Origin: Eumeta japonica
Lineage: Eukaryota > Arthropoda > Insecta > Lepidoptera > Psychidae
Reading direction: 5' to 3'
DNA length: 64,000 nucleotides
Assembly: GCA_005406025.1 (NCBI GenBank)
Contig: BGZK01000209.1
Span: forward strand, 248,001-312,000
This document shows positions 28,339-41,640 of this stretch, in pieces (positions within the stretch are counted from its first letter, which is position 1; every line of letters begins with the position of its first letter). The notes under the pieces were generated by a model, which worked only from the letters and a program-made list of their open reading frames with translations, was not told the DNA's origin and did no database searches. The translations under genes and the position numbers were made by a program.

Positions 28339-31300
28339 AACTCTTCGCCGACCGCAATAAATAGATCGTTGGAGTATCTATTCAATTACATAATTCCAAT
28401 AACAATTTTTGGATAAATTTCATTAAGCCTAAACTTTTTACCGTATAAGGAAAATTTACATGAACAAATAATACTTTTAGTTTTATTTGGAGTCGATGTA
28501 TTAATGCGATTTCACTATCACAAACACACTAACACAATTGAAATTCGATTTAAAGCGGCGAGACAAACATTACCCACGCATACACGCCTGTAAGCTTAGC
28601 TTGATCGTCTGGTACTGGCACCAGAAAAAATATTTTATGAAATGTATAATATACAATATTAGTAAGTAAATTCGTATGTTACTTAAAGCATTACCTGTAT
28701 TTACTACGAGTATTAGTCCACTGTTTGAGTTTTGAATTCCAATTTTTATTGACGATTTTTTTGTTGATATTTATATTAATAAATCATCTATTTTTTTGAA
28801 TGAAAATTAAGAATTGAGTGAATCGCAAAAGCAAGATATAAATTATCTGAATGTCGCGTTCCGGTCTGATTCTGTTAAAATCTTCCTTGTACAATATTTT
28901 CTTTTTCTACCTAGCCGCCTCAATGAGTTTTAAAATTTAAGCTTGCGTAGGACGAAGAGCGGTGAAAGTTCGTGCTAATACAACATATCGTCTGTTTCAG
29001 AAATTAGAAAAGTTTTCCTAATTATGATGATTTTATACCAATTATAGATGCGGTTTAGACAAATAACAATTTTAACATTTGCTTAAGTGTCCGGCATCTG
29101 TCAACCCTCTCGGATCAATATTCAATTCGTTGGATAAGGATTCAGAGTGAATATGCAGATTCGAGGATCAGCGATGGGTTGGATGCTGCATGTTTGTAGG
29201 ATAGCGTCTAATTATAGATTTCTGCAAAGTAAAACTTTACAGAATAGGACTTTAAATAATTGATTCTAAACTATATTTATGTTATAACAGCAATATTAAA
29301 ATAAAAGCGTAACGAATGTTTCTATTATTCATTATTAGCGAAGTGTAAATCAGTTTTTGAAATTGGTAACTATAAATAATATATGTATTATATTATATGT
29401 ACGTTTTGATCATAAACCTCGCGACCTTTAAGAGGACGCTATAAAGACCAACCAAAAATTTTATGGTTTATAAATTTTATAGGATCGAGACCTTGCGGTT
29501 TTTGCGTACGGACGTCGTTTATATTAATTAAACATTAAACATGTTTTATACTTTCAACGAGGACATGTGGGTTGCGTAATTAACGTGTCGCAATAATAAA
29601 AAATGAAGCGGAATATACTCTCCTTCGTTCATGAATATTCTACGTTGAATTTTAACTAAAGTGCCAATTATTCACTTTCGCCGACGGATCATAAATGTGA
29701 ACCGGTTTGTATGATTTCTGACACCTTTTGGTCTGTTATTTTACACTAAATTAACTTTCAGCGAGTGTCAGTTGTGATTCCACGAAACGTGTGTACGTCA
29801 CTATTGGCCGATGCCCAATACACCCGGTGACGTAAAACTGAACGTGTTGCACCGTATTAAAAAGCGTTTTAAACAATTCAAACCTTATTGTTATGAATAA
29901 TGGTATGTTGAATCGTTTCAACTTTTATATACAAGTGTAACATTGACAAATAAAAGTATATATAAGGAAATATCTCAAAGTGGACTGTATAGGTTAAGCT
30001 CATTGTCTGGTGCGCGTTCTGGTGTCGCGATTCACGATCATAGACACAGGTTTCTACGTTTGCTAGACCGTGGTCTTTCAAACGACGTTGTCTATGATAG
30101 GTATCTTTAGACGCAGGCGTTATCGATCTATACAAGTGACCTGCGTAGTAAATTTGACTCGAAACGGGAACAATCTATGTACGTATGGGACGGGCTTCAT
30201 GAATGACATTCAACGATTATTGTCTAGACGTAAAAAAAACCTATAGATGACCAGTATCAGCACATTTAAAGAACTTTGAATAAAGTACATAAGCGATAAC
30301 ATTAACAGACAGTCAAATTTGAGTTTTAGTACAGTCATTTTCGCTTTTTCTAGGTATCATCATTTGTATAAGAATTCAAAGTTACATAAAACCCCCAACA
30401 AGTACGGTATAAGCATATACAAATTTGTATACAAACGATAAAATACGCAAAAGTTATAATAATAGTTAAAAATCCAAACTCGAAACTTAAAAATTAAAAC
30501 TGCTTTAGAATATTGTCCGCCCATACGTTTCTTTTTACTGGTCTCACACTAGAAGTATTGCATCGTAATGAAAGTGTTTTTCGGAAAAGCATACAAAATA
30601 TTATACGTGCCCATAGCCATCCGGAACATGAATACAATTTCAAATTCAAAATATTTTCATATCGTAGGTTATAAGATTACACTTGAAATGCGTCACAACA
30701 TTTAAATGTTACATTTTTTTTAATATCATCACTTTAATCGTTTAATTATAAAGTGATAATAGAAATTAAAAAAATTTTTCTTATCCGTCTCCTTGTTGAT
30801 TTGTTGATAATGTTGCGATGATATTTTGTAGAGTAATACTCCGCAACAACATACCACAGTTCGTTCTTCAACATCTTTTTCTTCTGCAAACGCCTAACGC
30901 AGGGACGAAAATAGAAATCAATTACTCAAGTCCACGCGAGTGGAGTCGATAGCCAAAGCTAGCTAACAAATAAATTTCGGGAACTACTATTTTAATAACA
31001 AATTAAAAATGAATTAAATAGCAATTTGTAAACCCTTGTGTTTCAAATAATAACATCAACAAAGTTATGTTTAATTATTATGGAAATACATATCTATTAT
31101 AATGCATCACAATTGCAACAAATTACATAAATAATCATCAAGTGTAAAATACCTGTAGAGTCTTTTACATATAATGAGTATAGGTGTATAAAACAAATAT
31201 CAAACATCTCAATTTGAACGTAACAGATATGATCTGACAAGATCGTAAGTAAAAATATTTACACTAATTACATTAAAAATGTACATTAACTATTACAGTT

Positions 31301-34300
31301 CGGTTTTACACATAGTCCATCTAAGAAGTAAATGCACTTCATTCATTTTTCATCTCCATAACTAAATAAAATGTTTAATGGTGCGAAAACGTTTTTCTGG
31401 CAACGGCGGTCGTTCTCAATGGATTTTGGCAGAGATCACTAAACCCCAATTAACAAATGGAGTGACTAGACGACGGCCGCTTCTAGGAACGGCCCGTACG
31501 AAACATACACAAGTAGCACGTAAAATTCGCAGTAAAGCGTTCAGGTGATTTATTATTGTCGAAATGTTGTCAACGTTTCCCGTTTGAAACGGATAAGAGG
31601 TGTGAAACGTCTTACTCGCATTAAAGAAGAAATAGATGCAAGTGACTTTGATTCAAGCATATTAATTCTATACCTGAGTACGTTATATATAAAAATTTAT
31701 TGACGTTATTTTTCCGAATTTAAGGTATCCAGATATATAGTGCGATTGAGGCATAACAACTGCAAGTTATCTGAGGGCGTCATTTAAACAATCAACAAGA
31801 TATGTTTCGTGTGAGCAGCAAAATATATTCGGTCCGCCATAGTGGCTAGTTGGTCAGCAACTATGGTCAGCACTCATTACCAACTCAATGTCATACTGTC
31901 AATGAATGTCATACTGGACCGCTCCAAAAATTTTTGTATATTTAAATATGTTGGTCATTTAAATATAGTGGCTGCATTGGCGAGTCGTTATTAATTAAAT
32001 TTTAGTAAGCATTCATATGGTAAAGTTCCAGTTCAGGCACAACTCTGTTTTCTTGTCCGCCGATGGTTCTTCATCGCCACGGTCAGTGTCCGATTCGTAC
32101 TTAAGATCTAATCATATATTTTCTTAATTGACGTTACTATTATTGCCCATTTTACACTTATAATAATCGCAAACTATCAAAAAACATACAAGTCGCTTTG
32201 AAACACTTTAAAAAAATTATAACTCAACTGTAAGTAATCGCCGAACGACAATACACGACGGTCACTCGTGTCACTCGACTGCTTTTCGCGCTGCCTATTT
32301 TAAGGTAAACTGTCGGATATTCCATACCAACGCAATTCAATTATGTATTTTCAATTCAATTATGCACATCCACCAGACAAACTATTTGTAGACATGTTTT
32401 CTCTCCTGACCCATTGTAAAATTCTGCTAAATAAATATTTTACAGCGAAACCTTTTATTAAAAGGACACATGATATTACAAGCCGACTGAAAAATAGTCG
32501 ATCTGTTGACAGTATTAAGTTTGTTCGCAGAACAAGGACGCCCCCTTAATCTTAAATATGTGACTGCTGTGATACATCATCCTCCTCGTGTATACGTGCT
32601 AAGATGCGCATCTATATTGCATTGAGCACTTTAAAAGATGCCCACATGTCGCCGATGCGATACGTCCGGATGGGCGGGCCGGCCGTATTCCGCTCTGACC
32701 GCGCGTGCCGTGGCGTAGAAATGCAGACGGACGTTCACACGCACCACCGAGCCTTCAGTACTGGCGCAGTCTATAACAATGAGGTTTTATCGTTTTTAAG
32801 CTTTTAAAGACAGTACAAACAATGTAGAGGGGCGTTATTAATAATTTGATTTGATATCAGTTTCGATTGTGAGCTTTTTGTAAAGTATATTTTTAGGTTA
32901 TCAATAAGCTTATTATTATTACATTGAAACAAAAAAATAAGTGAAAACATTTCGATAACGATATCATCAGGACGATACCTTTTATCGAATCGACATATTT
33001 AAACGGGGTTTGCGTTATTTGATGTAGTGCCTTGAACGTTAAAAGTGATAAAAATTGAATATCAAAAAAAAAATCGCAAAAATTTTTTTTTTAAATTTTC
33101 GTTCATGATAATCTTGCAAATAAACCGATTTTAGCCTAGTTGACAGTATTAATACACGGTTTTGCTAGAATAAACTGAGAATTCTGGAGTCGATCGGTTA
33201 GTTAAAGTCGACATTATTTAATTTTTTTTTCTGAACGTTCTCAAAATCTCCCCGAACAATTGATGTCAATTTTTTAATAAACGTACGGACATCCCCTTAA
33301 AACGGTCGGAACAGCTTCCTAGGATCACAAAATACGGCGATATCTGATGAAAACTCGATTTCCGAAATCTGACCGAAGACAACTTTGCGAATTTTCTTCC
33401 TTCAATTTTATCAGCAAAAAGTTAAAAATGTATGCAGACATTAGGTAACAATCGAGAGATCGACTTTTACGAGCTCACAAATAAGACGCAACGCGAAATC
33501 GGGCCAAAAATATTTCTGATGGCCGCCATTCATGAGCGTTCGCCGAGCGCCGGCTATTGTTTGAATATTTATAAACAAGACGCTCAGTCGCATTCGATAA
33601 GCCGACGTTCATCTGCGTCTATGAAAAACTAAAATAGGATATCACCTTTGAGGTCCACATATCATCAGTGTGATCCGCGTGTGACGGCATCATCAGTAGA
33701 ACCCGGTTCCCATCAGGCGTAGAATACTTATAACGATTCTATGTATAACTTTATAATACTTGAATTTTAAGCGGTTGTGTATTCACTGCATTCACAGCAC
33801 TTACTATTTGTAGTTCTGAGGGCTGGCAGATTTAATTTATTATGAGCTCTTATATTTTATTTTATTAATCTGTTATAATATTTATTTTTTTTAACACTAC
33901 ATTTTTTTTTAGTATTTAAATGAAATTAATTTGCAGAAAAATTTCTGATTATAAAGCTCTTCCTTTCGCCTTTATAGTATATTATATTCTTCAGAGAAGA
34001 AATATTATAAAATGTTTTGTCGTAACCAAGAATATATTTACTGTAAACATATTAATACCACAAATTCACAGAAAAATTCCGAAATCCTATATAACTTCGA
34101 CCATTCATCTCCAAACATCAAGCACATCGAGATTAAACAAATAACGTACCGCGAGTTGAATGACAGGACAAACGAAGAAAAATTTTCCCTATTCACATTT
34201 ATCACACGCACTATATCAATACCGTAAACTCGGAAATCGGGTCATCAGGTACGGCAACCGACCTTGGCCGGCTGTTTGTCGACGGCTCTCCGTAATGTTT

Positions 34301-36170
34301 GAACGAAGAATTCGCACAATCCATTTTCCCCGATGGTTTCGGCCGGCGCGAGCGCCGCGCGCGCTGACGCTTTCGTAAGCGCCGCGATCGATATCTGGAA
34401 ACCGGACGTAATCGCGTGCATGAGCTTTTCATTCGGATGTTCATCGTTGCTATATTCGACACTACTCTTTAACAAGATTTTTTAAAGGGGTAACGAGCAT
34501 CATAGATCATTCCAAACGTGGCAGGAAATTGTGCGTTAAACGTACAATGGTGCAATACGCCTTTTTTCTTTCAATAAAGGCAAAACTACTCCATACACTT
34601 TACCGAAATGTGCAGCAGTCACCGTGTAGTGGTAACTAGTGACTGTATGTTTTTATATATTGTAAACGAAACGTGTTCATTACGGTTATATTTTAAGGTA
34701 CATATCTTGCTCGCATGGTAATTGCAGAAGGTACCAACCGGTTTTGATTGAACATCTCGATGAAAAGAAAATTTCAATTTATTCTCGATAAAATTGATAA
34801 GCTCGATAGAAAATGAATGAATGAAATGAAATGAATGGACAAGGGAGCTTTCACGTATCATGGCGAAACCGAAATTTGGGAATACAAAAAATTTCCGTAA
34901 TAGGATAACTTTCAAAGAAACATTAGCAAGTCGTCTTTGAATCTATATAGTGATAGAATAACGGTATTTCTTCATGTTCTTAAACCAAAACTGATCTTTT
35001 CACTGGCAGAAAACCAAAGACTCCCATCGTCACGATCACCGTGTTCCCTGCAGATATTCCGGGATTTCAGATTCAAGAAAGAAGGCATTTTGCAAATTAA
35101 TATACCGTAAAAGTAGCTATCGCAGCAGTTACGACAACCTTCGTTGGGCCTACCAAATCAATTGCTACTAATATGCGTGCGAAATGTTGAGAAACTACTG
35201 ACGATAGTTTCGAAACACAAGGTCGTCACGAATGGCTGGGATAAGATCTAAACGAACTCTGAGATCGATTAAAAGGGCGTATGTACACCACAGGTTTCGA
35301 GTGAGAAATGGATTCTCAGATCCAGAAAGGACTCCAAAATTCGTTTATAGGCCAAAAAAAGAGAAAAGAAGTTATAAAATTCGTTAAAGCCATCGACATC
35401 TGAAAATGACATTTGCTATGTTGCAAGCCATAGGACCACCAGTAAAATCTAGGATTATATTACAGGGTTGTAAGAACATAATTGGGGAAGGCCGAAAAAT
35501 TAATATGAGAAAATCAAAGAGTGCTATGCACAAAGTTACAAAGTATAAATATAAATAAGATTTATTATATAAGAAAATGCTTATTAGATTTTTATATGAT
35601 TTTCAGTAGTAATATTTTATTAATTCGCAAAATTGATTGTATGCCATTGTAACTATCATTAAAGTAGATGAGATCTGATGATTTTAATGAAAACAGTTTT
35701 TTGGCCCTACCACAAGAATCGACTGTGATTTCAAGATTTCAAGGGAGATTTCAAGGTTGTAAGCAACAATCTAAAAAGGATTGAGGAATCCTTTCGTTTT
35801 TATAGCAATTTTTTGGAGTGTTTCTTTGAATTTCAATAATTTTAATTCTTGACTAGACTCAGAGCCTGCTCGGAGACATACTCGACGCAAAAACTGAATT
35901 TTGACTGAATTTTGTTATGAAATAAGTTGGACGCAGTTGAACGGGCGGCTGCTAAACAAAAGGTATTTATATAAATACTACCCGCGTATACGTGCACACA
36001 TACTTCGGTTCTATGTCGTCGAAATTACAAAAAAAATGTATTTTCTAAATTTGAGGTGTAATTATTGTGTATAACTAGTGACTATTAATTACAAATAATT
36101 TGTATCAGTGTTATCTTTCATGAATGTTCAGTACAAAACAAAAAAAAATACTATTTTCGTGCGAGCTGTA
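28339..36170. other. No gene seen, 7.8 kb
   Basis: AT-rich sequence with GC-richer islands at 31.38-31.50, 32.64-32.76 and 34.21-34.45 kb. Open frames there (for example 34245-34475 minus and 32604-32807 plus) have no recognised domain or supporting splice pattern. GAATGAAT-type simple repeats occur near 34810-34840. Confidence 0.4.
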
Positions 36171-36218
36171 TTTTTACCCAACTTTTGCAAAAATTATTTT
36201 GCAAAAGTTGGGTAAAAA
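36171..36218. repeat. Perfect palindrome: 22 bp arms, 4 nt loop
   Basis: The left arm 36171-36192 (TTTTTACCCAACTTTTGC, then AAAA) and the right arm 36197-36218 are exact reverse complements around ATTA. Such a near-loopless perfect inverted repeat is unstable in most replicating DNA, so it is probably young or is an assembly or template-switch artefact. Confidence 0.92.
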
Positions 36219-36842
36219 TTCAGATATTAATTTATTTGTTTCTACTGGCGACGGTGGTGGTTGTGGTTCTCTGAGCATTGTTTTTTTACGTTGGTTTGCT
36301 TTGATAAACAATGTGAAAAAGTGCAAATAAGTGTCAGTTTTATTAAAAATACTTTTTCGAATTTTTTTGTAAAAAATTTTTATAAAATATTTTGTTAATG
36401 CTGCAATTAAATAGCGCCATCTATGTAATAAATAACGTAACCTCAAAACAATTTACCTTTGTAGAACGATTCTTTTGAAAAGGTAACGCATTTTTGATTA
36501 AGATAGAGCCCCAAGTCAAAGAGAAATTTCATTACAACAAATGATCACAAGAAATCAAATCTCGACAATTTTTAAAATACAGTTATGTGTTTCAAATATT
36601 ATAATTTATTATGCACTAATGTATGTGAACAACGATTTTGTAATGCCATGACAGCATATCATAAAGAAATATGGCAAAGTAAGAAGTGCATAAATAAATC
36701 TCATGAAAAGGATAAATGCTCGATAGAAAATTCTTCCTTTGTCAATCTCATCTTGAGAGACTGCTCTAACCAGTCTGTCGCTTTTGTTCCACCTTTATCC
36801 CTTCCCATGGGTGGCGATGTTTCTGCAGATCTAGTGATATAA

Positions 36843-37552
36843 ATGCGTCTTCTACGAGAAGAGATGAGAGCCGCTCGAGCCGAGATGCAGGAAGTCAGGT
36901 GTGCCATATCAAATCTTGCATCAACTGTTGGCGCCTGTAATGGCCGCATCAGCGATCTGGCCGCACGTGTGGAGGCAATCGAATCGCGTCAATGCCAGCA
37001 AGTTACCAATGATGTATCAGCTTTGGAGGGAACTATGGCTGACCTTAGATCGGAGCTAAATGACCGCGATGAGAATATGCTTTGTAATAATTTGGAGATT
37101 GCAGCTATTCCGGAAAAAAAGAACGAAAGTTCTATGCATGCGGCTTATACTCAGCGTTGCCATTAAATTAGGTGTCAGTTTCGATGAGCGGGACGTCGTC
37201 AGTGTGGACTAAGCATACGGACTTGAGGGACTCGGAGCGCCCGCGCCCATTAGTGCTGCGGCTGGCGCGCCGTGTGCACCGCGACCGATTGCTGGCGGCG
37301 GCGCGCGTCCGGCGCAGCACTACTACGGCTGGACTGGCACTATCGTTTGATGAACGTCGTTTATACCTAAATGAAAGGCTTACGCGATTAAATCGACAGG
37401 TGTTCTATACGGCGCACAGAGACTCGCTGAATGCCAACTGGAAATATGTTCGAACCAGAGATGGAAAAATATATGCCCGGAAAGAACACGGAACGCCGCG
37501 ATATCGTTTACGCGCTGAGATCAAAATTGAACAAATTTTTGGGAGAAAATAA
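36843..37552 (+). pseudogene. ORF1 pseudogene, coiled coil plus FP-like C-terminal domain
   Basis: Same element as the enclosing entry. Two conserved blocks, the coiled coil (36843 to about 37140) and the FP-like C-terminal domain (about 37205-37552), sit in different frames. The short linking block (from 37156, ending in a TAA after Val-Asp near 37210) is in a third. So there are at least two frameshifts and one nonsense codon inside, plus the TAA at 36840-36842 before it. The C-terminal block ends EIKIEQIFGRK and a normal stop. ORF1 proteins of this kind bind nucleic acid in retrotransposition; this copy is dead. Confidence 0.75.
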
Positions 37553-37563
37553 TGTCGCAGGAT

Positions 37564-37785
37564 TTTTGACGTGACAACGTCTTATAAATCGATGAACGCC
37601 GACTGCACGCACGAAAAAGCATGACTCATTGTCTCGTTCTGCGTGAGCCGAGCGTGCGAGCGAGAGCGTGGAACAAACGATAGAGAGGCATAATCGGCCT
37701 GAGCGCTCGGCTTGTGACGCATCTATCTCTCTTCCACTCGATCAGCCGATGGAGTGGAAGAGAGATACAAAGTATAGATAATTAT
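37564..37785. mobile_element. Repeat sharing its end with family R1
   Basis: Begins TTTTGACGTGACAACGTCTT, identical to the edge of R1, then diverges into a GC-richer segment with GAGCG and CTCTC runs. It lies 11 bp after the stop of the FP-like ORF and before the LINE 3' tail. The right boundary is a guess. Confidence 0.55.
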
Positions 37786-38165
37786 GTACCTTTTCCTTTA
37801 AAAAAAATTAAAAAGGAAAAAACTGGAAGTATTTTTATTATATGTTTACTTTAGACTTGGTTACATACGGCTACTGATTTAAGAATGCGAGAAACAAGGT
37901 TCTTAGCATTGCCTTCTTGAGTGAACAAAATTTGTTTGGTACAATTATCAGGATTTAATTTTAAGTTTTCAGGGGCCAGCTGAAAATCAGCGCTGTGGCT
38001 CAGGCTGCAGCATTTTGCTGAGCTGGTCACCTTTTCGATCTTTTGTTATTTATTTATTTTCTTTATTTGTATATGTATGTCTTAGTTACGTTCATTTTAA
38101 GATGTTATACATGTCTTCCTTTCTGTTTATTTGAGGGCCGAATAAAGGATTATTATTATTATATA

Positions 38166-40975
38166 ATGAATGAAATTCAATCTGTTTTATATTTCGGAAT
38201 GGCCCTAAAGTTGTAATAGAGATTATAAATAATTTTATGAAAAGACGGGTTAAAACTAGTGAAAATAAATATTATATTATGTTTATCGTCAAGAAACAGA
38301 TATTCGATTAGTAATTTAATTTTATTTGTATTTGTAAATATGCATCGTGAGTTGAAAATTTTATTATAATATTGCAAAACAATCATATGTCACATTTTAA
38401 TCTGCGAATTGAGTTTGCGATACATCACAGTTTTACTATTTATTCTCTCAAAAAACAATTAATCAATATGAAGACACGTATGTATACATTTATTTCATAC
38501 ATGTATTACGCATTTAGATAGATAGGGGCATTTAATTTTTTTTTTCAACTTACTAGTGTACTTTTCATTATTCGTCTGCACTTGACCAGCCAGTACGCGT
38601 TTTAAACACGGCCCAAAGACAAGCGTAAACGCTGAATCGTAATTATTAGGAGTAGCGGCACTTGACAAATTACCTTCACAGAGCTTAAACGTCAATAGCT
38701 ACAATAAAACGGTGCTACATTAAAACAAGCCTTAACTTGAACACTAATGGCTGCTGTAAAGGGTTATTATCAATTTACTCTTACTAGCTTAATAGTAAAT
38801 AGTAGTTCCAAGGAGCACTCATTAGACGAGCGGATGCCGCAGAGCAATGTATATCTTCTCTGCCGATCGTGAAGTAAGTAAAAATTTTACTTCCAAACCC
38901 GTTCACTGCCGGATAACCACATGTATGTTGAGAAAGAAAACAAAGGAAGACTGAATTGCCTCTATACGGAATTCTAGTCGGGTATTTAAGAGGTGATTAC
39001 GTAAACGTTAGAGAAATCTTCATTAATTTCGAGGGATATAGATTTTCAATAAATTCTCTTAACAGAAATCGGTAGAGTTTAAGAATTCAGTTCAAAATCA
39101 CTCTGCCGTTCGATTTTATCACGTCTACGAATGAACATATATCTGTCTGTCACAAAAGCTGTTAACTTGTCATACACCAATAATCGACAGATAATCCGGT
39201 GCACCATGACTAATTAAACATTGACATTAAAGACTCGATAGGTTTGCTAAGCTTTATTTTTTACATTACTAAATAAGAAAGTTAATAATAATAATATATC
39301 TACGAATTCATATAATATTGGTTCATTTTCATAATTAAAAAATTACTAAAGATTGAAAAGTATTAACCATTTTTCGGAATACTTTGAAAATTATTTTAAA
39401 AATATTACTCTATCCATATATGATACAAGATTTTTCGTAATATGTTATACAATTAATTTCTTATTTTATTGTTTACGCTCTAAAAATAAAGACAGGCATA
39501 TCCTACATGCCACTACGGCACCCGTTAATCGAACTAATCCACCGTATCAGCACCACAGCTACCTATTTTCTAATTCCTGCGCGCGCAGTTCTTCGCCGTT
39601 GTAACTCGACGCCGTTGTCGAGACTTCTATACGCGCCAAAACAATTAATGGATACTATGAAAGAACGAAGTATATAAACACTTGCATGTCTACGGCTATG
39701 ACGTGAAACGAGAAAAGGTTCCATTGTAATCGAGACCGTGTTATAAACAACGTCGCCATGTCGCATTTCCTCGGTGTTTACCCGAGCACCGCCGGGTCGG
39801 GCGGTAACGCCGGCGTCCGGTATCGGCGATGACGTCGGCGACGACGACGCGCGACGCCCCGCGATACGCGACCGGCGTTACGTCGCCGTTATCGACGCGT
39901 ACGGCGTTAAATTGCGTTACGAAATAGTGCGTGCGTAGCGAGGAAAATAAATTACGTTCGCTCGTAACAAGAAATATGTTATAATATGGTTACATTTTAT
40001 CGGAGAATTGATCGTTATTGTACTTACAACGATAACGATGGAATATTGATTTTGTTTCGGTATACTTGTACTTTACAATACCATTTATTGTCCGATACTG
40101 AGCACGCCTCTCTTTGTGATGAAGATTTGTATGCTGCAATCTTTAACCTAGTTCGATTGAGAACGTCCATTCGATAGTTGCCAATTATAGCCACGAAATT
40201 AAGAAAATAAGTGTATATCTGCCGCTCAGGACTTAATAACTAATTCAATTCTTATAACGGAGATATTTAAATAAAACACTAATATTAAACTGGATATGGA
40301 TTCGGACAAAAACAAACATATTTATCAATACGCGTACATAGCAAAAAGAAATGTAAATATAAATTATTTTCCTCTGTAAGCCTTCAAGGCGCCGTCGCAA
40401 TTAATTTGTCGTTTCGCTGAACAAACAAAATCATTACCGCTCCGTAAAGAGAGAGAGGGGCGAAGCGATACGGAAATTAAAACAGCCTAAATATATCGCG
40501 GAAAGAGAAATTCGGTAATAGATCAATGTCGCAATTGCCGCATTATACTATAACAACAGGAACTTGACTTGTAAACAGACCTATGAGTTTTGTAGTATTT
40601 TGCAGTGAAAAGAGAAAATGCCTACTTATAGTAATCTGTTTGTTTATTTGCCTCAAATTCAAATATAAATCCGAACTGTTTTTATTTCGTCTTTAATTCA
40701 TAATATTTTAACAATTTACTGCTTTTTGAAAGGCATTTTTGCATCACAGCCATTATACTCGCAAACTATGAATATTATAAGACTGTATGCAACAGACGTT
40801 TACAACGCATACAATTTTTGTTTTCCATTTCGCTTACCCGTTTGTTCGATGTTATTAAAAAAAAAACTTCTTTGAAAAAAATGCGAGAAATAGCTTATAA
40901 ATACTTTTTTTAATGGGGGCTAAGGAGCTAGCTCTATTTGAAAATATGACGCTTTAAATTTAAACGGTGCTTTTA
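38166..40975. other. No gene seen; dense CpG patch at 39.77-39.92 kb
   Basis: AT-rich except 39770-39925, which is packed with CG dinucleotides (CGTCGGCGACGACGACGCGC and similar). A short frame from ATG at about 39758 stops after some two dozen codons. It may be an unmethylated regulatory island; no transcript evidence. Confidence 0.4.
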
Positions 40976-40981
40976 ATAGTT

Positions 40982-41100
40982 ATTTATTTATTTATAAACT
41001 CGTGCCCTGAAGGGATGGCAGAGACAAATCTCCACGTAGTAGGATTTTCGCATACCTCTCTCGCTTCACTGACATCCATCATTCGTTTTATGTTAGCTCG
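40982..41100 (-). mobile_element. LINE reverse transcriptase C-terminal fragment (minus)
   Basis: On the minus strand it reads IKRMMDVSEAREVCEN, then a Trp-containing stretch and FVSAIPSGHEF before a stop. This matches the very end of RTE/Jockey-like reverse transcriptase polyproteins in moths. It is inverted relative to the fragment 260 bp away. Only the last 40 or so residues remain. Confidence 0.7.
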
Positions 41101-41361
41101 TCGCTTTAAACCCTTAAAATTTTATCTTAATAACAAGTAGATAAGTAAATAACTCTATTACAGACAATTGTTTATTTATTCTCGTATCTCTCCCCCCTCT
41201 TGAGCAGTTTTTCCTGAAAGTTGTAATATGTAGTAGAATACACTGTACTGAAACTACACAACAAAAAATTCTGGTGAGTGTAAATTATACAAATCTATTA
41301 TGCAATGAAGTATTATAATTGTATACTTTACGTCCCACTTCAAACGAGTAAAATAAAACTA

Positions 41362-41640
41362 AAGGTATGCTGCGGTGGATTGGCCACCTGGAAAGGATGA
41401 ATGAAAGTAGACCGACAAAACAAACCTATGGTGGAAAGGTCGGCAAGGGTTGCCCTAGAAAATTCTATACAGACCAAATGGATGGCAAATTAAAAAAAAA
41501 AGAGCGAAATTTTAAGCACCAGAAACCGACAAGCTTGTCTGAAATAATTGTTGGATGTCAGTGAAGCAAGAGAGACATGCAAAGATCGTACTATGTGGAA
41601 ATCTGCCCACCTTTACGGGAAATGGAGGTGAGTTCATATT
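41362..41640 (+). mobile_element. LINE reverse transcriptase C-terminal fragment (plus)
   Basis: The frame from about 41367 reads MLRWIGHLERMNESRPTKQT, then GKVGKGCPRKFYTDQMDG. The LRW.GH.ERM.E.R..K....G...GRGRP.. pattern is the post-polymerase region of many LINE ORF2 proteins. A frameshift or stop at 41562 interrupts it, and AAGCAAGAGAGACATGCAAAG with TATGTGGAAATCTGC (to about 41615) continues the homology seen at 40982 and 59850. Decayed 3' copy. Confidence 0.8.

Larger units (their letters stand above)
36585..38165 (+). mobile_element. Broken non-LTR retroelement with FP-domain ORF1 and typical 3' end
   Basis: The 5' part is a decayed ORF1. An open segment at 36585-36842 ends in TAA and is followed in the same frame by 36843-37166, which starts MRLLREEMRAARAEMQEV and looks like a coiled coil. 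The reading then needs two frame changes to reach about 37205-37552, whose product (LVLRLARRVHRDRL, LYLNERLTRLNRQVF, NWKYVRTRDGKIYARK) resembles the C-terminal domain of proteins related to baculovirus FP, common in moth transposons. The tail near 37975-38160 (GCTCAGGCTGCAGCATT, GGTCACCTTTTCGATC, then CCGAATAAAGGATTATTATT) looks like a LINE 3' UTR with a TTA-type end. In between, 37564-37785 seems a separate insertion. It cannot encode a working protein. Confidence 0.75.

Noticed and set aside
34211..34475. Two overlapping minus-strand frames (one reading ...AALTKASARAALAPAETIGE...)
   Set aside because: One looks fairly protein-like, but there are competing open frames on both strands, no splice pattern and no recognised family. 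Treated as a GC-rich patch.
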